DNA from: an uncultured Clostridia bacterium
Lineage (GTDB): Bacteria > Bacillota > Clostridia > Oscillospirales > QAKW01
Length of the DNA stretch: 64,000 nt
Reading direction: 5' to 3'
Assembly (NCBI GenBank): GCA_944385895.1
Contig: CALWYZ010000008.1
Location: 1-64,000, forward strand
The notes under the pieces were generated by a model. That model was not told the DNA's origin. It saw nothing but the letters and a program-made list of their open reading frames with translations, and did not search any database. Positions 7,064 to 15,929 of this stretch are shown piece by piece (positions within the stretch are counted from its first letter, which is position 1; the number at the start of each line of letters is the position of its first letter). The translations under genes and the position numbers were made by a program.

Positions 7064-8897
7064 AGGATTTGACAGAAGCACGCCCTCAGGCAGAAAGCTT
7101 CAGGGCGGACCGGAAAAAAAGCTTGACCGCAAAACCGCGCAAAGCGTTATACTACGACTTGGCGGATATATGACAAAGCATTGGCCGCTGTTTATAGCCG
7201 CAATTCTCCTGACGCTGATATCAAACCAGCTCTCATTACTTGGTCCGAAATATTCGGGAGATGCAATCGACGCTATTGCCGCAGCAGAAGGTGTCAACTT
7301 TGCCGCTGTCTGGCCAAATGTAATAAAAATGGCGGTATGCTACGGATTGTCAGCAATTTTATCATATATGCTGGCTGTCACAATGATACATCTAAGCCAA
7401 AAAATTGTATATACAATGCGCAGGCAGTTATTTGAAAAACTGACATCTCTGCCGGTAGGATATTTCGACACGCATGCGACTGGAGATATTATAAGCCGCG
7501 TTTCTTACGATATAGACACGGTTAACGCTTCACTTTCCCAGGATATCGTTCAGGTAATGACAAGTATATATACAGTATTGGGATCTCTGATATTTATGTG
7601 GCAAATATCAAAGCCGCTTATTGCGGTATTTGCAGTGACTGTGCCGGCTTCAATCCTATTTACAAGATACAGGTCAAAGCGTGTGCGTCCGCTGTTTCAC
7701 AAGCGCTCGCAAAAGCTTGGCGAGCTAAACGGATACGCAGAGGAAATGCTGTCTGGTGCAAAAACCATCCGTGCATACTGCAGAGAAAACGAAATAGGCG
7801 CGGCTTTTGACAAGCGCAATACCGATACCATGGACGCCTACTATAATGCTGAGTATTACGGTGCCACTCTCGGTCCGTCGGTAAACTTTATAAACAACCT
7901 ATCTATTTCTCTTGTAACAATATTCGGCGGAATATTGTTCATGTACTCTCAAAGCGGTATATTCAAGGCAGGCTCGCTGTTTTTCATAACATTGGGAGGT
8001 GTTGCACAGTTTGTTCAGTATTCCAGAAAGTTTGCAGGCCCTATCAACGAGTTTGCAAATATAATAAACGAATTTCAGTCTGCGTTTGCGGCTGCACAGC
8101 GGGTATTCAATGTAATTGATGAGCTGCCGGAAAGCGAAGATGTCAAAGACTCAGTGGTTTTGACAAACACCTTAGGAAAAGTAGAACTGAAAAACATCAG
8201 CTTCGGATATACACCGTCCAAACAGATACTGCACGATATCTCGGTTTGCGCTCAGCCCGGCAAGACGATAGCGATAGTTGGTCCGACAGGAGCCGGCAAG
8301 ACCACTATCATAAACCTGTTGATGCGATTTTATGATCCCTCCACAGGCGAAATATTTGTTGACGGGAACGAGAATCGCCAAATCACCCGCAAATCTCTGC
8401 GTAAAGCATATACTATGATGCTTCAGGACACATGGCTGTTTCACGGGACTATATACGAAAATATTGTTTACGGCAAAGAGGACGCAAAACCCGAAGAAGT
8501 TTATGCCGCTGCAAAAGCCGCTCGTATAAGCTCTTATATAGAACGGCTTCCTGACGGATATAATACGATACTTTCAGACGATGGCACAAATATATCAAAG
8601 GGACAGCGCCAGCTTATTACTATTGCCAGAGCTATGCTTTCAAAGTCAACAATGCTGATTCTTGACGAGGCCACATCAAATGTCGACTCCAGAACCGAAA
8701 TAAAAATTCAGCAGGCGATGGCAAAGCTTATGGAAGGTCGTACTTGCTTCATAATAGCTCACAGACTTTCAACTATTCAAAACGCAGATCTTATACTTGT
8801 TTTACAGCAAGGTAAAATAACAGAAAGCGGCAATCATGACCAGCTGATGAAAAAAGGCGGATTTTACAGCACCCTTTACAATTCCCAATTCAAATAA
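7056..8897 (+). CDS. ABC exporter subunit with consensus ATP site (half of heterodimer)
   Basis: The 613-aa product has an N-terminal cytosolic extension, a six-helix membrane domain, and an ATPase domain. Walker A is GPTGAGKTT, Walker B is LILDEATS with the catalytic Glu, and the H-loop His is present (IAHR). The signature is noncanonical (ISKGQ), the exact complement of the partner's defects, so the pair forms one working and one degenerate site. The likely start is TTG at 7056, six bases after GGGAGGTG; a GTG at 7047 lies inside the ribosome site. It overlaps the preceding gene by 8 bp and is followed by a terminator. Confidence 0.9.
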   Translation: MSKGFDRSTPSGRKLQGGPEKKLDRKTAQSVILRLGGYMTKHWPLFIAAILLTLISNQLSLLGPKYSGDAIDAIAAAEGVNFAAVWPNVIKMAVCYGLSAILSYMLAVTMIHLSQKIVYTMRRQLFEKLTSLPVGYFDTHATGDIISRVSYDIDTVNASLSQDIVQVMTSIYTVLGSLIFMWQISKPLIAVFAVTVPASILFTRYRSKRVRPLFHKRSQKLGELNGYAEEMLSGAKTIRAYCRENEIGAAFDKRNTDTMDAYYNAEYYGATLGPSVNFINNLSISLVTIFGGILFMYSQSGIFKAGSLFFITLGGVAQFVQYSRKFAGPINEFANIINEFQSAFAAAQRVFNVIDELPESEDVKDSVVLTNTLGKVELKNISFGYTPSKQILHDISVCAQPGKTIAIVGPTGAGKTTIINLLMRFYDPSTGEIFVDGNENRQITRKSLRKAYTMMLQDTWLFHGTIYENIVYGKEDAKPEEVYAAAKAARISSYIERLPDGYNTILSDDGTNISKGQRQLITIARAMLSKSTMLILDEATSNVDSRTEIKIQQAMAKLMEGRTCFIIAHRLSTIQNADLILVLQQGKITESGNHDQLMKKGGFYSTLYNSQFK

Positions 8898-8936
8898 AAA
8901 AATCGCGGATATTTTTGATATCCGCGATTTTTTTAT
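8898..8936 (+). terminator. Rho-independent terminator after the ABC exporter operon
   Basis: The stem aaatcgcggata / tatccgcgattt with a short loop is followed by a T run, directly after the last ABC stop codon. Confidence 0.9.
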
Positions 8937-8982
8937 AAAAACGGTACAAAATAAAACATGAAACATCAAATGGGGTGAAAAT

Positions 8983-10569
8983 ATGAAGACTCTGTTTTTC
9001 GGCGGTAAAATCCTAACAATGGACATGCCTCTTTACACTGAAGCGGTTTTAATAAAAGACGGTGAAATAATAAAAACAGGAAAAAAAGAACAGCTGCTTG
9101 CAGAAAATCCCGACAAACTGATTGATTTAATGGGAGCCACAATGATGCCCGCGTTTATCGACTCGCACAGTCATTTTTTTCAGGTCGCAAACTCCTTCTT
9201 GCAGGTATCGCTTGACAATGCTGCATCATTTCAGGAAATATTGGAGCGTTTCCAGTCATATATAAGCAAGAATAAAATAAAACCTGGTGAGTGGATTATT
9301 GCGCGCGACTACGACAATAACCTAATGCCAGACTCAAAAAATCTCACACTCAATGAACTTGACCGGCTTGCTTTGGAAAATCCAATCGTTATTAATCACA
9401 AATCAGGACATATGGGACTGTTCAATTCAGCTGCATTAAAAAGGCTTGGTGTTTCCACTGACACAGAGTGGTCCGGAGAAGGGAAAATCGAAAAAGACAG
9501 CAACGGACTTACAGGATACATGGAAGAGGATGCGTTTTTCTTTTACTTGAAAAAACTCCCCTTACCTGATGACAGCACTATGCTGAATGCGTTTGCAATG
9601 GCTGAGAAAAAGTATGCATCTTACGGTATCACCTCAGTCCAGGAAGGAATGTTTGTAGACCAGATGATACCTGTATACAAAAAGCTTTTGCATTCAAATA
9701 TTCTGAATATTGATATAACAGCATACTGTCAGCCCTCTTCCCTGCCGCAGATAAAAGATGCTTTCAGCGAACACATAAAGCAGTTTAAAGACCACTTTAA
9801 AATAGGCGGACTGAAAATATTTTTAGACGGGTCGCCTCAGGGCAGGACGGCATGGATGCGATTACCGTACAAAGACAGCGGCGATTACTGCGGCTACGGA
9901 ACAATGACAGATTCCCTTGTCATGTCCGCTTTTGAACTGGCTGCAAAAGAAAATATGCAGATCTTAGCCCACTGCAACGGAGATGCCGCGGCTGAACAGT
10001 TTCTCAGATGTCTTGAAAAGCAGCAAGGTGTTTATCCCAATCTCATGCAGCTGCGCCCTGTTATAATACACGGACAGCTTATAGGTATCGATCAGCTGCC
10101 AAAGGTAAAACAACTCAACGTGATGATATCTTTTTTTGTCGGACATGTTTATCATTGGGGGGACGTGCATATCAAAAACTTTTCAAAGGAGCGGGCTCAA
10201 AACATCAGTCCTGCAGCGTCTGCCTTAAAATTAGGTATTCCTTTTACATTCCATCAAGACTCACCTGTAATAGAACCGGACATGCTCGAAACAGTATGGT
10301 GCGCTACAAACCGGCTTACAAAATCTGCGGAAGTACTGGGACGCCAGCAGCAAATCTCTGTTTATAATGCTCTTAAGGCAGTCACGGTAAATGCTGCCTA
10401 TCAGTACGGAGAGCTAGAAAAAAAAGGTACTATATCAGTCGGAAAAGCAGCAGATTTCACAGTTTTAAGTGAAAATCCTCTGCAAACCCCCAAAGAGCGA
10501 ATCCGGAATATAAAAGTACTTCAGACATATAAAAACGGCAAATGTATATACAACTGTCTGAGCAATTAA
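8983..10569 (+). CDS. Amidohydrolase family protein (YtcJ-like)
   Basis: The 528-aa protein has the layout of YtcJ-like metal-dependent amidohydrolases: a small N-terminal beta domain (TLFFGGKILTMD), the metal motif HSHF after AFIDS, an inner HKSGH segment, ILAHCNGDAA, and a late HQDSPV Asp motif. It closes with GKAADFTVLSENP, where the beta domain completes. Such enzymes hydrolyse amide or similar bonds in small molecules. The substrate cannot be told. The start follows GGGGTG. The gene stands alone between a terminator and the repeat region. Confidence 0.85.
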   Translation: MKTLFFGGKILTMDMPLYTEAVLIKDGEIIKTGKKEQLLAENPDKLIDLMGATMMPAFIDSHSHFFQVANSFLQVSLDNAASFQEILERFQSYISKNKIKPGEWIIARDYDNNLMPDSKNLTLNELDRLALENPIVINHKSGHMGLFNSAALKRLGVSTDTEWSGEGKIEKDSNGLTGYMEEDAFFFYLKKLPLPDDSTMLNAFAMAEKKYASYGITSVQEGMFVDQMIPVYKKLLHSNILNIDITAYCQPSSLPQIKDAFSEHIKQFKDHFKIGGLKIFLDGSPQGRTAWMRLPYKDSGDYCGYGTMTDSLVMSAFELAAKENMQILAHCNGDAAAEQFLRCLEKQQGVYPNLMQLRPVIIHGQLIGIDQLPKVKQLNVMISFFVGHVYHWGDVHIKNFSKERAQNISPAASALKLGIPFTFHQDSPVIEPDMLETVWCATNRLTKSAEVLGRQQQISVYNALKAVTVNAAYQYGELEKKGTISVGKAADFTVLSENPLQTPKERIRNIKVLQTYKNGKCIYNCLSN

Positions 10570-11131
10570 ATTTCACAGCTTAACTGTGATGTGCGCAATT
10601 ACAAGCATTTTAAAACAGAAATATTAAAAAATTATTTAAACACAGAATTTTTTAAAATAAAAAAAGAGCCCCAATTTCGAGTGTGCCCAGACTCTGTCTT
10701 TAAAAATCAATAATAATGATGGCGCTGTATGCAGAAAAAAATAAAAATAATGCCGAACTCAAAACAATGGATCGGCTAACGCTGTTTCAAAAATAAAAAT
10801 GCCGGCTATTGTCGCTTACAGCTGACTTTAAAAATAAAACAAAAGGCTCCGGAGCACGAATCAGTTTCGGGCACTGCCTGACTGATAACGATAAAAAAGA
10901 TATTTTTTCGATTTTAGAATATGAGAACCGAACTCACGTAACCTGCAAAAAACATTTTTGCAGACAAACAGACTATTGTGTTTCTGCAAAGTCTTTATGA
11001 CATCAAAGGGTGAGGAAAAACAGAAAAGCAGCTACTGTTTTTTATTTTAAAAATCGTAGAAAACGCAGCTTGTTTGGACAAAATGTAACTTTTTTGCTAA
11101 AAAGGAAGAACAAGGAAGCTTTTAACAGGTG
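10570..11131. other. Intergenic, no gene seen
   Basis: The stretch is AT-rich with no credible coding region. A 63-codon open frame at 10809-11000 has no ribosome site and lies over a small inverted repeat (10943-10963), so I do not call it. It looks like decayed DNA beside the repeat island. Confidence 0.5.
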
Positions 11132-11428
11132 GATTTAAACCCTTGCACCCCAAAAAAGGTCGAAAGCAAGTCAGAACGCCCAAAGCGCGTTTACAAGTGT
11201 GCAGCGAAGGCGCGGTGTGACTTTTTGCGAAAAAGGAGGAGCAGGAAAACGGTCGGATGTTTTTCTGGCAAAGAAAAACGGGGCAAAGCAAACTTTGCTC
11301 CGGCGTGTAATGGGGAACTAAAAAAGGTACCAAAATATTTGGCCGAGCAATAATGCTAAAAAATAACGCCGAACCCAAAAACGAACAGAGTCCAGCGTCA
11401 CGCTGATGGAGACAGAGGGACTTGAACC
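11132..11428. repeat. 297-bp direct repeat, copy 1, with tRNA-Val 3' fragment
   Basis: By eye it is about 96% identical (13 differences) to 13895-14191, with no length change. It ends at 11407-11428 with 22 bases equal to the 3' end and T arm of tRNA-Val; beyond that the tRNA match stops. The encoded CCA has become TCA. An open frame on the minus strand is shared by both copies but is not called as a gene. A palindrome around caaagcaaactttg lies in the middle. Confidence 0.85.
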
Positions 11429-11456
11429 ATCAAAAGCGTTTTCCTTTTTATTGACA

Positions 11457-11666
11457 TCATTGCTCCACATCCGCTTCCACTTCAAGCCCACCGATGAAAA
11501 CCACCTTTATTTTCTCCTTTGACTCTACTATTATGCACTGCAGTATTTTGCAAATGATTTCATTGTCAAAGGTCAGAGGATGGTTTTTCATACTGACGAG
11601 GATGCTAAAAATTTGATCTAATCGTGACTGAGCGCTTTTGCGGTACTGCTCGACGCCATAAATTCC
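11457..11666 (-). pseudogene. C-terminal remnant of a large serine recombinase
   Basis: The minus-strand frame ending at the TGA at 11457-11459 reads about 65 residues of a recombinase C-terminus. It includes SRLDQIFSILVSMKNHPLTF, a KILQCIIVESKEK segment, and the closing VVFIGGLEVEADV, the usual end of resolvase/TnpX-type proteins. In-frame stops and lost homology appear just upstream near 11670, so the catalytic domain is missing. It lies 29 bp inside the repeat with the tRNA fragment, where an integrase gene of an inserted element would sit. Confidence 0.7.
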
Positions 11667-11706
11667 GCAGGGCTGTCATACGGCTTTTCCCTTTTCTATA
11701 TTGAGT

Positions 11707-11738
11707 AAAATAAAGGAGCAGCTTTTCTGCTCCTTTAT
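11707..11738 (-). terminator. Terminator of the leftward acetyltransferase operon
   Basis: The stem aaaggagcag / ctgctccttt with a T-rich run on the minus strand lies directly after the stop codon at 11740. Confidence 0.85.
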
Positions 11739-11739
11739 T

Positions 11740-12558
11740 TTAACTCAACGCTTTACATTCATTAAACCAGCTTATCATTTCTGGTGACAGCCATTGTTCC
11801 GGATTTGACGCAACATCCTTTTCCAGCAAATCCAAAGTATCTTTGATTTTACAGCATAAAAATTGTGCGCTGCCGCATTGTGCGTGCAATACCAGACCGT
11901 TTTTTTGACAAAGCTCTTGATGCTGCTCGCCGTTTAAAAACGGCCATAGAAATCTTTTGTCGTCAAAATGTCTGTGGTCACGCAGCATTGACTTCATTTT
12001 TAATCTGTCAGAATCGCTTTTGATTCCGTTAAGAGCTTTTTCAACAAGAATATATTCCATAAGATGCTTGCTCGTGTTGTATTTCATGCTGACGCCGATA
12101 AAAACAACCTTTGCGTTCATATCGTAAAGCTTTTGCCAGGGTGACGACATGCAAAACGGCGTGTCTCCGAAAACACCGAACCTTCTGCCGTATGCAGTGT
12201 GGTTCTCCGTTATATACGTGGCTTGCCTGCCGTTTGCCGTTACAGAATGTGTAGCCTGATCGCTTCTTATACTTCCGGGATATTTGCGGAAAATCTCGGT
12301 TATATATCCCGTATCGGAAGGCTTGTCAATATGCCATGTTTCGTATGCGTTTATAAAATCCTTTTGAGTAAATGTCGGCATAACTACCGTTCCGCTGTTG
12401 CTTACAGACATTAAAAGTGCTTCAATCACAGTTTCAGCACCGCCCTCTACATAGCCCATGCTTTTAAGCGACGAGTGTACAACTACAATATCGCCGGTTT
12501 CTATTTTAAGTTCTGAAAGTGCGCGGCATATATCCGCCTTTGTCACGGAATTTTCCAT
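11740..12558 (-). CDS. AAC(3)-family N-acetyltransferase (aminoglycoside acetyltransferase superfamily)
   Basis: The product (272 aa from the chosen ATG) has the family's conserved blocks in order: VVVHSSLKSMGYVEGGAETVIEAL, GTVVMPTFT, a RSDQATHSVTANG segment with the active-site His, and GDTPFCMSSPW for acyl-CoA/substrate contact. The family includes aminoglycoside 3-N-acetyltransferases but also YokD-like proteins and natural-product acyltransferases, so resistance cannot be assumed. The ATG at 12558 follows AAAAGGA; an earlier ATG at 12579 overlaps the upstream stop (TAATG) without its own ribosome site. It is an operon partner of the amidohydrolase gene, inside the repeat-bounded island. 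Confidence 0.85.
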   Translation of the reverse strand: MENSVTKADICRALSELKIETGDIVVVHSSLKSMGYVEGGAETVIEALLMSVSNSGTVVMPTFTQKDFINAYETWHIDKPSDTGYITEIFRKYPGSIRSDQATHSVTANGRQATYITENHTAYGRRFGVFGDTPFCMSSPWQKLYDMNAKVVFIGVSMKYNTSKHLMEYILVEKALNGIKSDSDRLKMKSMLRDHRHFDDKRFLWPFLNGEQHQELCQKNGLVLHAQCGSAQFLCCKIKDTLDLLEKDVASNPEQWLSPEMISWFNECKALS

Positions 12559-12578
12559 TATTTCACGGTTCCTTTTCA

Positions 12579-13487
12579 TTAGTCAATACCGAGAAGGCGC
12601 TTGGCATTGCCACTGGCTATTTTGTTAAACGCCTGCTCGCTGATTTTTTTCTCTGACAGCAGCTTTTCAAGAAACTGCGGCAATTCTACCGGCATTTTTA
12701 CGCTGACAATATCCGTACCGAAAAACAACCTGTCCTGAAACTCTTCCAAAAATGCCGCACCGTAATCAATATCACGGGCCAGTGCATTGAGCGGAGTTCC
12801 GTCAGATAAATCACCGTAAAGATTGGGATATTTTCGCATAAGCTTCGGTACGACGCCTTCTTCTTTTACAGGACCGGACGGAAGCTTTACGATTTGTCTA
12901 TGGTCAAAACCATATACAACACCGCGTTCTCCCGGCGTTTCAAGTCTTGCAATTTCCGCCCAGAAAACGGGACCGTGTCCGAAAATTATAAGATTCGGAA
13001 ATCTTTGCAGCGTGTGCTCCAGCTGCGGAAGACCGGGGTCGTCATATATTCCGAAATCATGCGTAAGCTGATCTGAACCGTCATAAATCACCGGCAATCC
13101 CACAATTTCCGCACAGCGGAAAAGATTTTGTACTTTAGGGTCAAACAAAGGTAGATTTGGCATGACCTCCCCCAGGCCCTTACATCCGCGTTCCTTATAG
13201 TATTCAAGCAGTATTTCCAGTCTCGAATACGGCGAATTCTCCATAGCGCGCGGGTCGATATTGCAAAACGGTATAAATCTATCGGGATATGTCGCGGCAA
13301 TTTCAAGAATATCCTCGTTTGACTGCGGAAGATAAATTTCCGGACTCACTATCGGAAGCAGGACGCCTTTTTCAATGTTAAGCTCGTCATACCTAAAAAT
13401 GAGCTCTTCCGGTGTGCAGAAATCGGGAATACCTTTGATTCCGCGCGGGTGATTTTTGTAAACATGTGAATGAATATCGATATACAT
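12579..13487 (-). CDS. Amidohydrolase of the TIM-barrel Amidohydro_2 family
   Basis: The 302-aa product starts with the metal motif DIHSHV. It has RFIPFCNIDPR, KGLGEVMPNLP, a metal/substrate His in LIIFGHGP, and LFFGTDIVS with the C-terminal metal Asp. This is the pattern of small amidohydrolases and decarboxylases (ACMSD-like). It shares an operon with the AAC(3)-like gene, the two touching at one base. The pairing of an acyltransferase with a hydrolase suggests work on one small molecule; the molecule is unknown. Confidence 0.8.
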   Translation of the reverse strand: MYIDIHSHVYKNHPRGIKGIPDFCTPEELIFRYDELNIEKGVLLPIVSPEIYLPQSNEDILEIAATYPDRFIPFCNIDPRAMENSPYSRLEILLEYYKERGCKGLGEVMPNLPLFDPKVQNLFRCAEIVGLPVIYDGSDQLTHDFGIYDDPGLPQLEHTLQRFPNLIIFGHGPVFWAEIARLETPGERGVVYGFDHRQIVKLPSGPVKEEGVVPKLMRKYPNLYGDLSDGTPLNALARDIDYGAAFLEEFQDRLFFGTDIVSVKMPVELPQFLEKLLSEKKISEQAFNKIASGNAKRLLGID

Positions 13488-13519
13488 ATTACTTACCTCT
13501 AAATAAGTTCCTTGTAAAT

Positions 13520-13708
13520 TTACAGCTTACAAATAAAGCAAGATCCATACTTTTCTTTTATAAGCTGTTGTATCCCATCTGTAAATTCTTGCTTATTTTC
13601 GGGTTCAGTCTGTGCTGCCAAGCTGCATTCTGGAAGGGAAACTTTTGGGTATTTATATTGAGGATTTACGTTTTCAAACGGCAGCATACTTATCCTGAAG
13701 TATTTCAC
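13520..13708 (-). CDS. Possible small protein or gene remnant
   Basis: A 62-codon open frame ends 32 bp upstream of the amidohydrolase start on the same strand. It reads like the soluble tail of a larger protein (SLAAQTEPENKQEFTDGI). I do not recognise it, and no ribosome site is clear. It could be a decayed fragment inside the island. Confidence 0.3.
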   Translation of the reverse strand: MKYFRISMLPFENVNPQYKYPKVSLPECSLAAQTEPENKQEFTDGIQQLIKEKYGSCFICKL

Positions 13709-13894
13709 ACGGTTCGTTAAAATAATTTTAACACAGCTTTCCCATATACAGCCTAATTTTCTGCATTATTATTTAATTATTCTGTTTAATTAAGTATATA
13801 TTAATATTTCCATTTGTCAATATAGGAAAAAACTTTATATTATCAAACACGATATTAGCAAACAAATTAAAAATAAAGGATACTTTAGCGGTGA
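13709..13894. other. AT-rich intergenic stretch upstream of the island operon
   Basis: The stretch is very AT-rich and non-coding, and probably holds the promoter of the leftward genes. I see no clear hexamer pair. Confidence 0.3.
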
Positions 13895-14191
13895 GATTTA
13901 AACCCTTGCACCCCAAAAAAGGTCGACAGCAAGTCAGAGCGCCCAAAGCGCGTTTACAAGTGTGCAGCGAAGGCGCGGTGTGACTTTTTGCAAAAAAGGA
14001 GGAGCAGGAAAACGGGCGGATGTTTTTCTGGCAAAGAAAAACGGAGCAAAGCAAACTTTGCTCCGGCGTGTAATGGGGAACTAAAAAAGGTGCCAAACTA
14101 TTTGGCCGAGTAATAATGCTGAAAAATAACGCTAAACCCAAAAACGAACAGGGTCCAGCGTCACGCTGGTGGAGACAGAGGGACTTGAACC
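13895..14191. repeat. 297-bp direct repeat, copy 2, overlapping the 3' end of tRNA-Val
   Basis: This is the partner of 11132-11428, exactly 2763 bp away and of the same length. Its last 22 bases (14170-14191) are the discriminator base, 3' acceptor strand and T arm of the intact tRNA-Val gene, the usual location of att cores for tRNA-targeting integrases. Confidence 0.85.
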
Positions 14192-14243
14192 CGCGACCTC
14201 ACGCATGTGAAGCGTGCGCTCTAACCAGCTGAGCTATGCCTCC
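14167..14243 (-). tRNA. tRNA-Val (anticodon CAC)
   Basis: The minus strand folds as a full cloverleaf: acceptor GGAGGCA/TGTCTCC, D arm AGCTCAGCTGGTTAGAGC, anticodon stem CACGC/GCGTG with loop TTCACAT, T loop TTCAAGT, and encoded CCA. The T stem has one C-U mismatch. It forms a pair with the tRNA-Arg gene upstream. Confidence 0.93.
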
Positions 14244-14261
14244 GTATATACCGATTTTAAT

Positions 14262-14338
14262 TGGCGCGCCCGACTGGATTCGAACCAGCGGCCTTCAGAG
14301 TCGGAGTCTGACACTCTATCCAGCTGAGCTACGGGCGC
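14262..14338 (-). tRNA. tRNA-Arg (anticodon CCG)
   Basis: The minus-strand cloverleaf has acceptor GCGCCCG/CGGGCGC, anticodon stem TCAGA/TCTGA with loop CTCCGAC, T arm GGTTCGAATCC, and encoded CCA. It lies 18 bp from tRNA-Val and is probably co-transcribed with it. Confidence 0.93.
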
Positions 14339-14388
14339 AAGTGTTATATATTTTATCACTAAACCGTCGCAAAATCAACTAAAATTTA

Positions 14389-14426
14389 AAATAAATGCGC
14401 AGGACATTTTATAGCGTCCTGCGCAT
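14389..14426 (-). terminator. Terminator after the exported-protein gene
   Basis: The 11-bp stem atgcgcaggac / gtcctgcgcat at 14395-14405/14415-14425 is followed on the minus strand by a T-rich stretch, just beyond the stop at 14434. Confidence 0.8.
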
Positions 14427-14433
14427 CGAAATA

Positions 14434-15177
14434 TCAGTCTATTCGTTTTGCATACTTAGAATTGCCGGAAATTTCTGATACCGATTTACTATATTGAGCT
14501 GCTGTCAACTTTCCGTTTTTAAAATCACTTTCTAATTCTTCAAGCTTACCCTCTCGCAGCACCGACATATTCATCGGCATATCATCGGAAAGTGCAAGTA
14601 TACTTTCCTTTTCATCCTCCCATACAATCGGTTCTATGCCATAGGTATCGCATTTGTATGTAGGCTTGTTGGCACTACTGTCCAAAAAATAAAAACTGCG
14701 CGTAGTTGTGCCTGTCGGCAAATAATAATCCTCATTTGTAATGTATCCTACAGGAATTGTAACCTTACATAAAAATACTATTGCTTCGCTTCCTTGCGCG
14801 GGGGCAAAGTCATAATAGTTTTTCACATACAGATTATCCTTTCTGCCTCCCTGAAGCCGCACCGACACCGTATCGCCGACATCGGCGTCACCGCGCAGTA
14901 CATCGGTTATTTGAAAATAATAGTCTGTAAACACACTGCTATCCGCACCGTTTGTTGGCTCAACGATAAAAGCACCGGAGTCACCGACAAATTTTCCTCG
15001 CGCTATCAGATGAGATTCTGCGACAAGTTCATCCATCGGATAATCATATCCGCACCCACGCAGTGATATTATTTGTAGGCCTGACAGCTGTACAATCTGA
15101 ATTACCAAGACAGAAATCACGGAAACAAGCAGTACAGTTATTCCTGCAGATAAGCCTAATTTTTTCTTAGCAGTCAT
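14434..15177 (-). CDS. Membrane-anchored extracytoplasmic protein of unknown function
   Basis: The 247-aa product has a Lys-rich start (MTAKKK) and a hydrophobic helix at about residues 8-34, so most of it should lie outside the membrane. The middle contains a beta-rich segment (DYYFQITDVLRGDADVGDTVSVRLQGG). I do not recognise the family. It is 17 bp downstream of the secreted metalloprotease gene and shares its terminator, so the two are probably co-expressed; it may be a partner or regulator of the protease. Confidence 0.7.
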   Translation of the reverse strand: MTAKKKLGLSAGITVLLVSVISVLVIQIVQLSGLQIISLRGCGYDYPMDELVAESHLIARGKFVGDSGAFIVEPTNGADSSVFTDYYFQITDVLRGDADVGDTVSVRLQGGRKDNLYVKNYYDFAPAQGSEAIVFLCKVTIPVGYITNEDYYLPTGTTTRSFYFLDSSANKPTYKCDTYGIEPIVWEDEKESILALSDDMPMNMSVLREGKLEELESDFKNGKLTAAQYSKSVSEISGNSKYAKRID

Positions 15178-15194
15178 AGCAATCCCTCACAATC

Positions 15195-15800
15195 TTAATA
15201 AATGGCGTTAATGCCGTTAATGTCATCCCACTGAGGATAACGCCTTAAAAAGTTCATGTGCGCCTGGGGGAACATAACAATACTGGCGTCCTGTGTATAA
15301 TTTGTATGATTTAAACCTGCTATATGCCCGGCCTCATGTACAAATACCGACCATGTATCAAATTTATTTTCTTTTTGACTATTGGCAAACTGATAGTATG
15401 AATTTATCAAAACATCAGCAGACTTTAACACATTGCCGTTCGGCCACGCCGAACTATAACAAGTTGTTTGCCCTACTGCTCTTATATCACTTCTTGTTTC
15501 TTTATAAACATAATGCTTATTATCATTGTTAGGATATCCGGTTGCGTTATGACGCTCGCCGGATACAGACATAAGAGTTAATCCTGCAGCACTGTTCCAG
15601 CTGTTGGCAGAATTTCTAAAATGATCAATAGTTAATTCTGTAAATCCCTGATACGGAACAAATGAAAAAACATAATCGGTATTTAATTTTACACCGGTAG
15701 TTGTATACGCGCTCGCTGAAAATATTGATATAGATAAAACTATAATTAATATTATTAATAACATGTTTATTATACGAAATAATCTTAAAGTTTTTTTCAT
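15195..15800 (-). CDS. Secreted matrixin-like zinc metalloprotease
   Basis: The 201-aa product has a signal peptide or N-terminal anchor (Lys/Arg start, hydrophobic core about 12-30, then SASA). The metzincin zinc motif is complete: HEAGHIAGLNH (HExxHxxGxxH), followed about 15 residues later by SIVMF, a likely Met-turn. Small size and motif fit the M10/matrixin type. The start follows AGGAGG. It leads a two-gene operon with the exported protein at 14434. Targets are unknown. Confidence 0.85.
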   Translation of the reverse strand: MKKTLRLFRIINMLLIILIIVLSISIFSASAYTTTGVKLNTDYVFSFVPYQGFTELTIDHFRNSANSWNSAAGLTLMSVSGERHNATGYPNNDNKHYVYKETRSDIRAVGQTTCYSSAWPNGNVLKSADVLINSYYQFANSQKENKFDTWSVFVHEAGHIAGLNHTNYTQDASIVMFPQAHMNFLRRYPQWDDINGINAIY

Positions 15801-15929
15801 AAATACCTCCTAATTTTTAACAGTCCATACAACATCTTAAAAAATCAATGATCAATCCTTCTTCCTTTTCTTATTACAAGTACACTCAGCTCTCCACCTC
15901 CTTCCGATTAAGTTTCAATCACTAATTAT

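Noticed and set aside
10809-11000. 63-codon open frame in the gap after the YtcJ-like gene
   Set aside because: No ribosome site, no recognisable pattern, and it covers a small inverted repeat.
11097-11378. Minus-strand open frame in repeat copy 1, and its longer counterpart at 13773-14141
   Set aside because: Shared only because the DNA is a direct repeat; low-complexity Cys/Ser/Pro-rich product with no start signal. Reported as a repeat instead.
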